Assembly: GCF_001550135.1 (NCBI RefSeq)
Contig: NZ_LRUE01000018.1
Span: 30,820-94,819 of the forward strand
From: Pseudoalteromonas shioyasakiensis
GTDB taxonomy: Bacteria > Pseudomonadota > Gammaproteobacteria > Enterobacterales > Alteromonadaceae
Reading direction: 5' to 3'
Length of the DNA stretch: 64,000 nucleotides
The notes beneath the pieces were generated by a model. The model was not told where the DNA came from and ran no database searches. It was given only the letters and a program-made list of their open reading frames with translations. Made by a program: the position numbers and the translations under genes. Positions 18,008 through 27,397 of the stretch are shown one piece after another. The stretch's first letter is position 1. Each line of letters opens with the position of its first letter.

Positions 18008-19276
18008 CTATGAAGATTGCTGAGTCTGAGTCGATACTTTTGAGCCAACCAGCGCAAAGTAAGTAATATATAAATAACAGGCGATAGGTAAGAATAACGC
18101 CATTTGTACGCCAATAGAATCGGCTAACACACCTTGTAGTAATGGAATAATTGCACCACCTACAATCGCTAAACATAAAATACCAGAACCTTTTGATGTG
18201 TACTTACCAAGGCCGTGTAAAGCAAGGCTGAAAATGGTTGGGAACATAATCGAGTTACATAAACCCACAAGCAGAATTGCCCACATAGCCAGGCTGCCCT
18301 CTCCAGTCATAGCAATCACAACCAGTAAAACAGCCAATAAGCCATGACATGCTAACACCTTACCTGCATTAAATTTTTGCATTACAGCAGCGCCAATAAA
18401 GCGGCCAACCATGGCTCCTGCAAAATAGTAGCTAATATAATGCGCGGCTTCGTTTTCTGGTAAACCCGCAATGTTATCAAGGGTCAAAAAGCCCACCAAG
18501 AAACTACCAATTGCCACCTCTGCGCCTACATACACAAAAATACCAACAGCACCTAGAATTAGGTGGCGATAGCGCCAAACACTGCCTAAATCAACAAAGT
18601 CTTCTAGGTCTTGGTGTGCCGCTTCGCTATCACTTTCTTTACCTAGTTTTGGCAGTTTTAAAAACGCAAAGATAACCGCAAGCACAAGTAAGGTTAACGA
18701 CAACATTAAATAAGGGAGTTTCACTTCTTCTGCTGTAGCTTGACTAATTTCAGATAGAATTAACCAACCACCAAAAATTGGTGCGACTGTTGTTCCTAAA
18801 GAATTAAACGCTTGCGTCATAGTCAAACGCGAAGACGCTGTTTTTTGTGGGCCAAGAACACTTACATAAGGGTTAGCAGATACTTGTAAAATAGTAATAC
18901 CCGAAGCAAGTACAAACAAAGCTAGTAAAAATAACTCATACACATGAGCAACAGCAGCTGGGTAAAACAGCGCACAACCAATGGCTGCAACCACTAAGCC
19001 GACCACGATACCAAATTGGTAACCAATACGACTGACCAACTTACCTGCCGGAATCGACATCACAAAATACGCGCCAAAGAAGCAAAACTGTATAAGCATA
19101 GCCTGCGTATAGTTAAGTGAAAACATGCCTTTTAAGTAAGGGATTAATATGTCATTAAGACAGGTGATGAATCCCCACATAAAAAATAATGTGGTCAATG
19201 ATGCCAGCGCAAAGTGCTGCTTTGGCATATCTGCTTGGCCTGCTGCAGCCGAAACAGGAGTTGATACATGAGCCAT
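18008..19276 (-). CDS. MFS sugar permease, FucP / glucose-galactose transporter type
   Basis: A 422-residue, 12-helix major facilitator carrier of the fucose/glucose-galactose:H+ symporter family. Marks are [20 protein letters not shown] in TM1, [20 protein letters not shown] in the loop after TM2, and a late [14 protein letters not shown] segment. It would import the glucose freed by the beta-glucosidases, though this substrate is inferred from context. It is the first gene of the minus-strand half of the locus, 8 bp ahead of the GH3 gene, and diverges from the GH1 gene across a region with two LacI-type operators. Confidence 0.88.
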   Translation of the reverse strand: MAHVSTPVSAAAGQADMPKQHFALASLTTLFFMWGFITCLNDILIPYLKGMFSLNYTQAMLIQFCFFGAYFVMSIPAGKLVSRIGYQFGIVVGLVVAAIGCALFYPAAVAHVYELFLLALFVLASGITILQVSANPYVSVLGPQKTASSRLTMTQAFNSLGTTVAPIFGGWLILSEISQATAEEVKLPYLMLSLTLLVLAVIFAFLKLPKLGKESDSEAAHQDLEDFVDLGSVWRYRHLILGAVGIFVYVGAEVAIGSFLVGFLTLDNIAGLPENEAAHYISYYFAGAMVGRFIGAAVMQKFNAGKVLACHGLLAVLLVVIAMTGEGSLAMWAILLVGLCNSIMFPTIFSLALHGLGKYTSKGSGILCLAIVGGAIIPLLQGVLADSIGVQMALFLPIACYLYITYFALVGSKVSTQTQQSS

Positions 19277-19371
19277 AATTTTCTTCTCTAGTTAATTATA
19301 TTTATCAGTTTGTTACAGCAAACTCTGGTACTTAATTACTAACAACAAATAGCGAAAAATGTTGCAACATC

Positions 19372-19391
19372 AAATGTAAGCGCTTACATTT
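19372..19391. promoter_or_regulatory. LacI-family operator O1
   Basis: A perfect 20-bp palindrome, AAATGTAAGCGCTTACATTT, with the CG centre typical of LacI-family operators. It lies in the divergent promoter region between the FucP-GH3 operon and the GH1-GPH-lacI operon; the LacI-type gene at 22213 is the obvious candidate regulator. Confidence 0.88.
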
Positions 19392-19433
19392 ATAACATAT
19401 AAATCATATTTAGCAATTTATTTACAGAAAAAA

Positions 19434-19447
19434 TGTAAGCGCTTACA
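19434..19447. promoter_or_regulatory. LacI-family operator O2
   Basis: A second copy of the core palindrome, TGTAAGCGCTTACA, 59 bp centre-to-centre from O1. Paired operators allow one dimer per promoter or a repression loop; 59 bp is not a whole number of helical turns, which favours independent action on the two promoters. Confidence 0.85.
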
Positions 19448-19506
19448 GCGGAGCCAAAACTCTAAATATTCAAGCCTTACACTAACCCAAAGGACGAGTA
19501 TTAACT

Positions 19507-20835
19507 GTGTATAAATCAATCTCACTGTTACCAGATTCGGCTTTGCTCAAGCCCGAATTCACTTTTGGGGTGGCAACAGCCTCATTTCAGATTGAAGGGG
19601 CACGCGATAAGCGCCTCGATTGTATTTGGGATACATTTTGCGAAAAGCCTGGCACCATTGCAGATCAAAGCCATGGCGATGTCGCTTGCGATCATGTTGC
19701 GCGTTGGCAGCAAGATGTCGAGATGATTGCAGATTTGGCTGTCGATGCTTACCGCTTATCTATTTCGTGGCCGAGGGTCATGCAACAAGATGGCTCGGTT
19801 AACGAGCAAGGTATGGCATTTTACGCTCAGCTATTATCGGCGTTAAAAGCACGTAATATTAAGACCTACGTCACCTTATATCACTGGGATTTACCTCAAT
19901 ACCTTGAAGATAATGGCGGTTGGTTAAACCGCGAGACAGCCTATAAATTTAAAGACTATGCCGAACTTGTTACTCAACACCTTGGTCACTTAGTTGATTC
20001 ATTCGCCACCTTGAACGAGCCATTTTGTAGTGCCTACTTAGGTTATGAAGTGGGTGTACATGCACCTGGCATTAAATCGCAACAAGCTGGCCGACAAGCA
20101 GCGCACCACTTATTACTTGCCCACGGCCTTGCTATGCAAGTATTACGTAAAAACTGCCCAGACACAGAAGCAGGTATCGTATTAAACTTCAGCCCGACCT
20201 ACCCTTTAACCGCCGATGATAAAAAAGCCGCAGAGCTTGCTGATCAATACCATAATCAATGGTATATCAAAGCGGTTTTAGAAGGTGCTTACCCATCTTT
20301 ACTGGATGATTTAGCAGATGAAGTTAAGCCAACTATTATTGCTGGCGATATGGCAATTATTAGCCAAGATGTCGACTTTATTGGCGTTAACTACTATACC
20401 CGCATACACTACAGAAATACCGCTGATAACTGGTTTGAAGAAGCAAACCTTACAGATGTTCGCGTTACCGATATGGGCTGGGAAGTTTACCCACAAGGTT
20501 TAACTGAACTTTTGGTATCACTTCATCAGCAATATGATTTACCAAAAATGTATATTACCGAAAATGGCGCAGCCATGGCCGATACGTTAGAAAATGGTGA
20601 AGTGAACGATATAGAACGAGTAGATTATTATCACACTCACTTAAATGCAGTGTGTGATGCAATTCGCCAAGGCGTTGATATTCAAGGCTACTTTGCGTGG
20701 AGCTTAATGGACAACTTTGAATGGGCGTATGGCTACGAAAAGCGCTTTGGGTTAGTTTATATTGATTATCAAAGCCAACAACGCATTTTAAAAGAAAGCG
20801 CAAAACAATATCGCGCGCTACTCAAACAGCGATAA
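19507..20835 (+). CDS. GH1 beta-glucosidase
   Basis: A 442-residue cytoplasmic family 1 glycoside hydrolase that splits beta-glucosides such as cellobiose. Acid/base Glu171 is in TLNEPF and nucleophile Glu352 is in YITENG; the family N-terminal signature FTFGVATASFQIEGA is present. Length is normal for bacterial BglA-type enzymes. The start is GTG; the only SD (AAAGGA) is about 12 nt upstream, longer than usual, and no better in-frame start exists. It heads an operon with a GPH symporter (24 bp downstream) and a LacI regulator. It is probably induced by its substrate through release of LacI from the two upstream operators. Confidence 0.93.
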   Translation: MYKSISLLPDSALLKPEFTFGVATASFQIEGARDKRLDCIWDTFCEKPGTIADQSHGDVACDHVARWQQDVEMIADLAVDAYRLSISWPRVMQQDGSVNEQGMAFYAQLLSALKARNIKTYVTLYHWDLPQYLEDNGGWLNRETAYKFKDYAELVTQHLGHLVDSFATLNEPFCSAYLGYEVGVHAPGIKSQQAGRQAAHHLLLAHGLAMQVLRKNCPDTEAGIVLNFSPTYPLTADDKKAAELADQYHNQWYIKAVLEGAYPSLLDDLADEVKPTIIAGDMAIISQDVDFIGVNYYTRIHYRNTADNWFEEANLTDVRVTDMGWEVYPQGLTELLVSLHQQYDLPKMYITENGAAMADTLENGEVNDIERVDYYHTHLNAVCDAIRQGVDIQGYFAWSLMDNFEWAYGYEKRFGLVYIDYQSQQRILKESAKQYRALLKQR

Positions 20836-20859
20836 AAATAACAACAATCGAGAACACAC

Positions 20860-22191
20860 ATGCTGACAAAAAGAGAAAAAATAGCCTACGGATTAGGCGA
20901 TACAGCAAGTAATATCATCTTTCAAACGGTGATGTTATTTTTAACTTTTTTCTATACTGATATCTTTGGTATTTCACCCGCGATTGTTGGCACCTTGTTT
21001 TTGGTGGTGAGAGTCGTTGATGCAATTACCGACCCATTAATGGGAGCTTTAACTGATTCAACCCGCACTAAGTGGGGAAGCTATCGTCCCTACTTACTCT
21101 GGCTTGCTTTACCATTTGGGGTGATCAGCATGATCACCTTCACCACGCCCGACCTTCCTGAATCAGGCAAAGTCATTTATGCGTTTGTCACTTACACTTT
21201 GCTGATGCTGGTTTACACCGCGATTAATATTCCTTACTCAGCGTTAGGTGGGGTATTAAGTAGCGACCCTAAAGAGCGAGTATCCATTCAATCATATCGC
21301 TTTGTGTTTGGTATGCTGGGCGGCTTAATTGTCAGTGCCTTTACTTTGCCTTTGGTAAATTGGCTTGGCAAAGGTGATAACGCAACGGGCTACCAACTCA
21401 CTATGGCCCTGATGAGCGGCTTAGGTGTAATCTTATTTCTGATTTGTTTTCGCTTTACCAAAGAGCGTGTTGCAGCTCATAACAGCTCATCGTTGAGCTG
21501 GAAAACCCGCATGAACACACTATGGCAAAATGGTCCATTTAAAGTGTTGTGCTTTGCTGCATTTATGCTGTTAACCAGTATGGTATTGCGCACGACCCTT
21601 GCCATTTACTATGTAAAATATGTACTTGGTGAAGCAGAGCTAGTCACCTACTTTGTTACCATCGGCATGATAGGTAATATTTTGGGCTGTGCCTGTGCAA
21701 ACCCACTCAGCAAACGTGTTGATAAGAAAACCGCCTATATTCGTTTGCAATATATCTCTGCAGCTATCAGTTGCGTGGCATTTTGGTTGCCGGGTGAACA
21801 ACTGATACTTGCCTTTGCAGTGTACTTTTTATGGTGTTTCTTCACGCAAATGGCAACCCCGCTACTGTGGGCAAAAATGGCCGACACCATAGATTACGGG
21901 CAATGGAAAACTGGTGAAAGGCTAACAGGCCTAGTCTACGCAAGCGTGGTCTTCTTTATTAAGCTTGGTCTTGCCCTTGGCGGTGCCATTGCAGGTTGGT
22001 TACTGGCATTTTATGGCTATGAAGCTAATACCGAACTCAGTGAACACACGCTTTCGGGTATATTAATTTCGTTTACCCTTTACCCAGCAATAGGTAGTAT
22101 GCTTGTCGCTTTTATAATGAAAAGGTATATTCTGGATAACCAAACGGTTGAGCAGATCAGTGCCGATTTATCGTTAAAGCAGCACCCATAA
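20860..22191 (+). CDS. GPH-family glycoside:cation symporter
   Basis: A 443-residue, 12-helix carrier of the glycoside-pentoside-hexuronide family (MelB/XynP relatives). Diagnostic features are KIAYGLGDTASNIIFQ at the N terminus and the cation-site segment VVDAITDPLMGALTDSTRTKWGSYRPYLL, followed by NIPYSALGGVLSSD. It likely imports intact beta-glucosides (for example cellobiose) for the GH1 enzyme encoded 24 bp upstream. The C-terminal half contains AKMADTIDYGQWKTGER, also conserved in the family. Substrate is inferred from neighbours only. Confidence 0.9.
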   Translation: MLTKREKIAYGLGDTASNIIFQTVMLFLTFFYTDIFGISPAIVGTLFLVVRVVDAITDPLMGALTDSTRTKWGSYRPYLLWLALPFGVISMITFTTPDLPESGKVIYAFVTYTLLMLVYTAINIPYSALGGVLSSDPKERVSIQSYRFVFGMLGGLIVSAFTLPLVNWLGKGDNATGYQLTMALMSGLGVILFLICFRFTKERVAAHNSSSLSWKTRMNTLWQNGPFKVLCFAAFMLLTSMVLRTTLAIYYVKYVLGEAELVTYFVTIGMIGNILGCACANPLSKRVDKKTAYIRLQYISAAISCVAFWLPGEQLILAFAVYFLWCFFTQMATPLLWAKMADTIDYGQWKTGERLTGLVYASVVFFIKLGLALGGAIAGWLLAFYGYEANTELSEHTLSGILISFTLYPAIGSMLVAFIMKRYILDNQTVEQISADLSLKQHP

Positions 22192-22212
22192 TTTTGTTTA
22201 AAAAGGAATAAC

Positions 22213-23235
22213 ATGGCCACCATTTACGAGGTGTCGAAACTAGCAGGTGTTTCTCTTGCAACCGTTTCACGAGTAATGAACAACAATGCAAATGTCAGTG
22301 ATGCAACACGTAAAAAAGTCACTGCCGCAATGGATGAACTTGGCTATCGACCTAACTCAATTGCTCAGTCATTGGCATCAAATTGCTCGAACAGTGTTGG
22401 CCTACTGGTCTCTGAATTACAGGGTCCGTTTTACGGGCCTATGATGAGCGGCATTGAAAATACCTTTCGTAATCAAGGCAAACATCTGATTATTGCTGCG
22501 GGTCACAGTGATGAAGAACGCGAAAAACAAGGGATTGAATTTTTAATTAGCCGTAACTGCGATGGCCTTATTTTGCATGTTGAAGCGGTCAGCGACGACT
22601 ACCTTATAAAACTCAGTAAAGGTCGGACGCCGTTTGTTTTGATCAACCGCTATATCAGCGAACTCAGTGACCGCTGTATTTTGCTTAACAACATTAAAGG
22701 TGGCTATTTAGCGGCGAAGCATGTGTTAGAGCAAGGTCATAAAAATATTGCCTACATCAGCGGGCCGCTTTGGAAACAAGATGCTAAAGACCGCTTAGAA
22801 GGTCATAAACAGGCTCTTGCTGAGTTTAACCTTGAGTTTGATGAAAACCTATTATTCCAAGGTGACTTCATGGAAGCGAGTGGTTATGAAGGGTTAAAGG
22901 CGCTTCATGAACAAACGCATCCATTCACTGCGCTTATCTGTGCCAATGATGAAATGGCAGTGGGTGCCATGGCTAGCGCGCGGGATTTAGGGCTAACTTT
23001 ACCTAAGCAATTGTCGATTATGGGTTACGATAACGTGTTTTTCACCCGTCATGTTTACCCACAATTGAGCACCGTTAATTATCCAATCGATGAAATGGGC
23101 CGCATGGCAGCTGATTGGGTGTTAAACCAAGTTTATCAAAAACAAACACCACCACTACAAACGCTATTTGAACCGGAACTGGTAGTTAGGCATTCAATTA
23201 GCCGCCAATCAGCTCAGATAACAAGCCAAGGTTAA
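22213..23235 (+). CDS. LacI-family transcriptional repressor of the beta-glucoside locus
   Basis: A 340-residue LacI/GalR regulator. Residues 1-50 hold the helix-turn-helix and hinge helix (TIYEVSKLAGVSLATVSRVMNN, then GYRPNSIAQSL); residues 60-335 are the periplasmic-binding-like effector domain (NSVGLLVSELQGPFYG, CANDEMAVGAM). SD AAGGAA precedes the ATG. It is the last gene of the GH1 operon, so with O1 and O2 upstream it would also control itself. The last 38 bp overlap the convergent hybrid kinase gene with no terminator between. The effector is unknown but is probably a glucoside or glucose derivative. Confidence 0.92.
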   Translation: MATIYEVSKLAGVSLATVSRVMNNNANVSDATRKKVTAAMDELGYRPNSIAQSLASNCSNSVGLLVSELQGPFYGPMMSGIENTFRNQGKHLIIAAGHSDEEREKQGIEFLISRNCDGLILHVEAVSDDYLIKLSKGRTPFVLINRYISELSDRCILLNNIKGGYLAAKHVLEQGHKNIAYISGPLWKQDAKDRLEGHKQALAEFNLEFDENLLFQGDFMEASGYEGLKALHEQTHPFTALICANDEMAVGAMASARDLGLTLPKQLSIMGYDNVFFTRHVYPQLSTVNYPIDEMGRMAADWVLNQVYQKQTPPLQTLFEPELVVRHSISRQSAQITSQG

Positions 23236-25165
23236 TCGGCTTTAATAGCACTTGTTCAATCTCAAGTTGCTTGATTTTTTCTGGTTCTGGCTCGGCGCCA
23301 CTAACGATGACTAGATTTAAGTCAGGGTGGCGCTGTTTTATCTCATGGGCTAAATCAAGCCCTTCACCATCCGGCAAATGCATATCCAGTAATACTTTAG
23401 CAAAATTTTGATCGTGACTCAGGGTCGCAAGACATGCGGCACAACTTGGCGCTATAACAGTTTCAACACCTAAGCTTTCAAGCAATAACTGAGTGATTTG
23501 CGCCGCATCACTGTCGTCTTCGACCAGTAAATAGCGCGTGCTTTGTAATGTCATTTCAGGGCTGTCGTCTTGCTCAACCACAGGTGCAGTATTGCCTTCG
23601 CAAATATAATGATTGAGCACTTGGTAAAGCAACCCAGAATCAACCGGCTTGGCAATCATATCGTTAAAGCCAAGCGCACTTAATTCTGTTTTCACCCCTT
23701 TCATGGTGGCGGCGGTAAGGGCAATAATCGGCCCTTGATAACCCATTTTACGAAGCTCTATAGTGGCCTCTTTGCCGCCCATAACCGGCATATGCAAATC
23801 AATAAATACAATATCAAAAGGCTTACCCGCTTGCTCTGCATTAGCTACTTTTTCAATCGCTTGTTTACCATGTTCTGCATACTCCACTTCTGCCCCGGTG
23901 CTGGTGATCATATGGCCAACGAGATTACGTAAATCTTTTAGGTCGTCGACCACTAATACTCGCCCAGTGGTTTTTAACGTTGCTAGTTTTTGCTGGCAAT
24001 CGGGGTTTGAATCAAAGCTCAGCACTTGGCGTTCAATATCTCGAATATTGCCAGGGTAAATCGAAAGGGTAAATTCAGAGCCCACGCCTTGCGTTGATTC
24101 AAGTTCAATAGAACCTTGCATACGACTAAGTAACTCTGAACAAATAGCAAGGCCCAATCCTGCTCCACCGACATCTCGAGATTCTACATCGGCAATTTGT
24201 TCAAATGGTTTAAAGATCAATGCTTGTTTTTCGGCTGGGATTCCAAGGCCAGTGTCTTTAATACTAAAAAACAGCATTTCCCGCTCATTAACCCAAGCAG
24301 TCCAAGCTCGCACTGTGATCTCGCCTTGGTTGGTAAACTTGATTGCGTTGTTGATGATGTTAATGAGGATTTGGCGTAACCGCGTAGCATCTGTGTTTAT
24401 AACTAAAGGCAGAGCTTGCTGCGACTCAAACTTAAGAGTTAAGCCTTTATCAAGCGCAGAAACGCGCATTAAGGTATAAACGTCAGCCATTAGGCTATCT
24501 AAGTTAACATCACTGCAATTGAGCTCCAGTTTATCGGCAGCAATCTTTGATAGGTCGAGCACATCATTCAGCAAACTCAGTAAGTGTTTACCATTTCGGT
24601 AAATCACACCCAACTCATTTTGAGCATGCTGATTTTTATCACTTTGCATGAGTAACTCTGTGTAACCCAAGATAGAAGACAGAGGTGTGCGTAACTCATG
24701 ACTCAAATGGGCCAAAAAGCGGTCTTTAGAGCGGTTTTCAGCTTCTGCTTTTAAACGCTCAACACGCTCATCTTCAACATCTCGGCGAGCTAAAGCGTAG
24801 CGTATAGCACGGGCAAAGCGGCTAGAGTTCATCTCGCTTTTAACCAGATAATCAACCGCACCGGCATCGAGTGCTGCAGAATCGAGAGCTTCATCTGATT
24901 GCCCGGTTAGCATGATAATCGGGCCGCGAAAGCCATTTGCTACAGCCCGTTTTAGTACTTCGAGGCCATCTGATGCGCCTAAGCGGTAATCTAACAAACA
25001 AATATCATGTTTGTTTTCGCTAAGCTCACTAATGGCCTCTTCAGGGCAACTTAACCACTCAACATCGAATGTATGGGAACCTAATTGGTCTAAGTAGTCG
25101 CAAGTAAGAATATAATCGTCTTCGTCGTCTTCTACTAAGAGTAATCGGGTTACCTTGTCTAACAT
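23198..25165 (-). CDS. Hybrid response regulator / histidine kinase (REC-HisKA-HATPase-REC-REC)
   Basis: A 655-residue soluble signalling protein with no membrane segments. It begins with a receiver domain (phospho-acceptor Asp59 in CLLDY), followed by a coiled linker and HisKA with His156 in SHELRTPL. The HATPase domain has the N box NIINNAIKF and GAGLGLAICSEL. Two more receivers follow, with Asp456 in FIDLHMP and Asp594 in LLDMHLPDG. It can therefore receive phosphate at its N terminus and relay it within itself; no output domain is present. It is the last gene of a five-gene minus-strand cluster. Its 3' end overlaps the lacI-type gene by 38 bp. Confidence 0.93.
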   Translation of the reverse strand: MLDKVTRLLLVEDDEDDYILTCDYLDQLGSHTFDVEWLSCPEEAISELSENKHDICLLDYRLGASDGLEVLKRAVANGFRGPIIMLTGQSDEALDSAALDAGAVDYLVKSEMNSSRFARAIRYALARRDVEDERVERLKAEAENRSKDRFLAHLSHELRTPLSSILGYTELLMQSDKNQHAQNELGVIYRNGKHLLSLLNDVLDLSKIAADKLELNCSDVNLDSLMADVYTLMRVSALDKGLTLKFESQQALPLVINTDATRLRQILINIINNAIKFTNQGEITVRAWTAWVNEREMLFFSIKDTGLGIPAEKQALIFKPFEQIADVESRDVGGAGLGLAICSELLSRMQGSIELESTQGVGSEFTLSIYPGNIRDIERQVLSFDSNPDCQQKLATLKTTGRVLVVDDLKDLRNLVGHMITSTGAEVEYAEHGKQAIEKVANAEQAGKPFDIVFIDLHMPVMGGKEATIELRKMGYQGPIIALTAATMKGVKTELSALGFNDMIAKPVDSGLLYQVLNHYICEGNTAPVVEQDDSPEMTLQSTRYLLVEDDSDAAQITQLLLESLGVETVIAPSCAACLATLSHDQNFAKVLLDMHLPDGEGLDLAHEIKQRHPDLNLVIVSGAEPEPEKIKQLEIEQVLLKPINLGLLSELIGG

Positions 25166-25215
25166 TCTTATTCCTTATTCCAATTTGCTTAATTAAGTAT
25201 GATTGCGAATTGGAC

Positions 25216-25677
25216 TTAATCGTTCTGTGATGTTGGTAGCTCTACAAACTCTACCCAGTATTTCCCTAATGTTTGCATTAACTCAACTAAACCTTCAAAA
25301 GTAACCGGTTTAGTGATGTATGATGCAGCGCCCAAGTCGTAGCCTTTAACCATATCTTCTTCTTGTTTTGATGTGGTTAAAATCACAACCGGTATGCCCT
25401 TCAAGTTAGGGTTGGCTTTGATGGCTTGTAAAGCTTCTCGACCATCCATACGCGGCATATTTAAATCGAGTAAAATCAAGCCCGGACGAGGCGAGTTTTC
25501 TTTTTCACTAAATTTGCCTTTACGCTCAAGGTATTCAAGCAGTTCTACACCGTCTTCAACAAAAAACAGCTCGTTCAATACACGGCTTTCGGCCAATGCG
25601 TCTTGGGTTAATAAACGATCATCTTCGTCGTCATCAGCCATTAAAATGGTAATTGGTTTAACTTTATTAAGTGGCAT
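25216..25677 (-). CDS. Single-domain response regulator, Rcp1 type
   Basis: A 153-residue stand-alone receiver. ADDDEDD at 14-20 gives the acidic pocket, Asp71 in LILLDLNMP is the phospho-acceptor, and TTSKQEEDM and SYITKPV supply the Thr/Lys switch residues. The long loop PRPGLILLDLNMPRMDG is typical of Rcp1, the partner of phytochrome-type kinases. Its ATG overlaps the kinase stop codon by one base (TAATG), and the SD GGAGAGG lies inside the kinase gene, so it is translationally coupled to that kinase, its likely phosphodonor. Output would be by protein contact. Confidence 0.92.
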   Translation of the reverse strand: MPLNKVKPITILMADDDEDDRLLTQDALAESRVLNELFFVEDGVELLEYLERKGKFSEKENSPRPGLILLDLNMPRMDGREALQAIKANPNLKGIPVVILTTSKQEEDMVKGYDLGAASYITKPVTFEGLVELMQTLGKYWVEFVELPTSQND

Positions 25678-27155
25678 TACGCCTCTCCTTGTAATGTGAA
25701 AAGCGATGCTTCCACGGGTAATTTAATAGTGAAACTTGCACCCTCACCAACGCGACTGCTTGCGGTTATTTCTCCGCCGTGACGCTCAACAATACGGCGA
25801 CAAACCGATAAACCTATGCCTGTGCCTTTATATTGAGAACGACCATGCAATCGCTGAAACGGAACAAATATTTTTTCGAGATACTCTTCAGAAAAGCCGA
25901 TGCCGTTATCTGAAATTGTAATAACTTCCCACTCCACATCGCTATTGTGAGTTTCGCTAAATTCTGACGTTCGTTGGTATGCAATATCAATCACAGGCGC
26001 AACATTCTCACGTCTAAACTTCACCGCATTAGAAAGAATATTTAAGAACAATTGCAGCATTTGGCTTGGATCGGCTTGAATATGCGGTAAAGTATCAAGG
26101 TTAACTGTGGTTTCAGATTCTTTTATCGCAATTTCAAGATCATCAAGAACTTCTGCAACAACTTCATTTAAATCAGTATCAGTAAAATCTTTACCCCGGG
26201 TGGTTACGCGAGAGAACTCAAGCAGGTCATTGATTAAATTAGACATACGCTGCGCCGCATTTTTCATCCGGCTAATATAGTCGATACCTTTTTCACCGAG
26301 TTCATCTTTAAACATCTTTTCAAGGCGGTCACTAAAAGCTTGAATCTTACGCAGTGGCTCTTGTAAATCATGACTTGCAACAAAAGCAAAGTCTTCTAAC
26401 TCTCTGTTAGAGCGGCTTAACTCGTCTGAATATATGGTTAGCTCTTGGGTGCGCTCTGCGACTTTTGCCGCTAGATTCTCATTTTGGCTTTCAAGTTCAG
26501 CTCTATATTTAGCTTGGTTACGTTGGTTAATACGAGTTAATACAAACATACCTATAATCAATAAGGTACTGGTCACTGCCGTAATCGCAAATGTTAGCTT
26601 AGCTTCATTTCTAATCTCAGAAAGCTTTGCAAACTGCTCTATTTTAAAGTTCAGTTCACGCATTTGAATTTCATCAACTGCAGCGCGGATATCTTTGTAT
26701 AAATCACGGCCTTGGTCTGTTAGTAACAAGCGGCGAGCCTTAACGTCTTTATTCGCAAGGGCCAGATCAGTTGTTTTAGTCATCACCGCAACTTTGTCGT
26801 TTACTAAATATATTAAACGAGCAATGCGGTCTGCTTGGCCTTCAATTTCAGAATGCAGACTTTTCACAAGCATAATCTGCGCCTGCATTGAAGCGATTGC
26901 ATCATTGTAAGGCAGTAAATAATCTTCTCGGTCAGTAAGTAAATAACCACGCTGACCTGACTCAGCTTGCACTACAGATAAATGCAAACGCTCAATCGCG
27001 GTGTTAAGCGAGTTGGTGTTATCAAGACTACTTTGTGTTTCGGTGAGTGAGCGAATGCTATTAAGGGCTAAAAACGCATTAGCCACCACGATACACAGCA
27101 CCACGGCAATAAAGCCAGCCCAACTGACTGCTATTTTTCCTTTTTGTTTTTGCAT
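25677..27155 (-). CDS. CHASE3-domain sensor histidine kinase
   Basis: A 492-residue inner-membrane kinase. TM1 lies at about 12-32, then a CHASE3 sensory domain (about 38-178, including QAESGQRGYLLTDREDYL), TM2 at about 195-215, and a coiled coil to 258. His262 sits in ASHDLQEPLRKI, the phytochrome-like H-box; the HATPase domain (NILSNAVKFR, GIGLSVCRRI) fills the C terminus. CHASE3 senses an unknown periplasmic cue. The kinase gene is coupled to the Rcp1-type regulator downstream and lies 22 bp after the HisKA-like mini-gene. The pairing with the Rcp1-type regulator follows the usual pattern for this H-box class. Confidence 0.93.
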   Translation of the reverse strand: MQKQKGKIAVSWAGFIAVVLCIVVANAFLALNSIRSLTETQSSLDNTNSLNTAIERLHLSVVQAESGQRGYLLTDREDYLLPYNDAIASMQAQIMLVKSLHSEIEGQADRIARLIYLVNDKVAVMTKTTDLALANKDVKARRLLLTDQGRDLYKDIRAAVDEIQMRELNFKIEQFAKLSEIRNEAKLTFAITAVTSTLLIIGMFVLTRINQRNQAKYRAELESQNENLAAKVAERTQELTIYSDELSRSNRELEDFAFVASHDLQEPLRKIQAFSDRLEKMFKDELGEKGIDYISRMKNAAQRMSNLINDLLEFSRVTTRGKDFTDTDLNEVVAEVLDDLEIAIKESETTVNLDTLPHIQADPSQMLQLFLNILSNAVKFRRENVAPVIDIAYQRTSEFSETHNSDVEWEVITISDNGIGFSEEYLEKIFVPFQRLHGRSQYKGTGIGLSVCRRIVERHGGEITASSRVGEGASFTIKLPVEASLFTLQGEA

Positions 27156-27177
27156 TTGCTTCCCAGTTTTTAAGTGC

Positions 27178-27387
27178 TTAATCAGCTGCGTAAGTGTCGC
27201 TTATTTCCTGTAAGTGCTCACTACACTGCTGACAATTAGCTATTATTTTATTTAATGCCTCTAGTGCTTTTTGTTTTGGCATATCATTTTCTAATACGAG
27301 CTTAACTAACTCTGCATTCATTGAAATACGGTTCAGCGGCGCACGGGCATCGTGCACCATTTTTCGTAAAGACTCGTTATTATTCAT
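27178..27387 (-). CDS. Stand-alone HisKA-like dimerisation protein, no ATPase domain
   Basis: A 69-residue protein. The start is the ATG at 27387, supported by AAAGGAT 5 nt upstream; the longer frame to 27429 overlaps the sigma54 activator gene and has no SD. Residues 9-25 (KMVHDARAPLNRISMNA) match an H-box with His12, and the remainder continues as the second helix of a HisKA hairpin (about 35-62). No HATPase domain follows. It could be phosphorylated in trans, act as a small phosphotransfer protein, or pair with the CHASE3 kinase to block it. It lies between the sigma54 activator gene (overlap-free, 10 bp) and the CHASE3 kinase gene. Function is inference. Confidence 0.7.
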   Translation of the reverse strand: MNNNESLRKMVHDARAPLNRISMNAELVKLVLENDMPKQKALEALNKIIANCQQCSEHLQEISDTYAAD

Positions 27388-27397
27388 AGCTATCCTT

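Noticed and set aside
17999-18176. N-terminal extension of the GH3 frame
   Set aside because: It overlaps the FucP-type gene, has no SD, and removes the lipoprotein signal.
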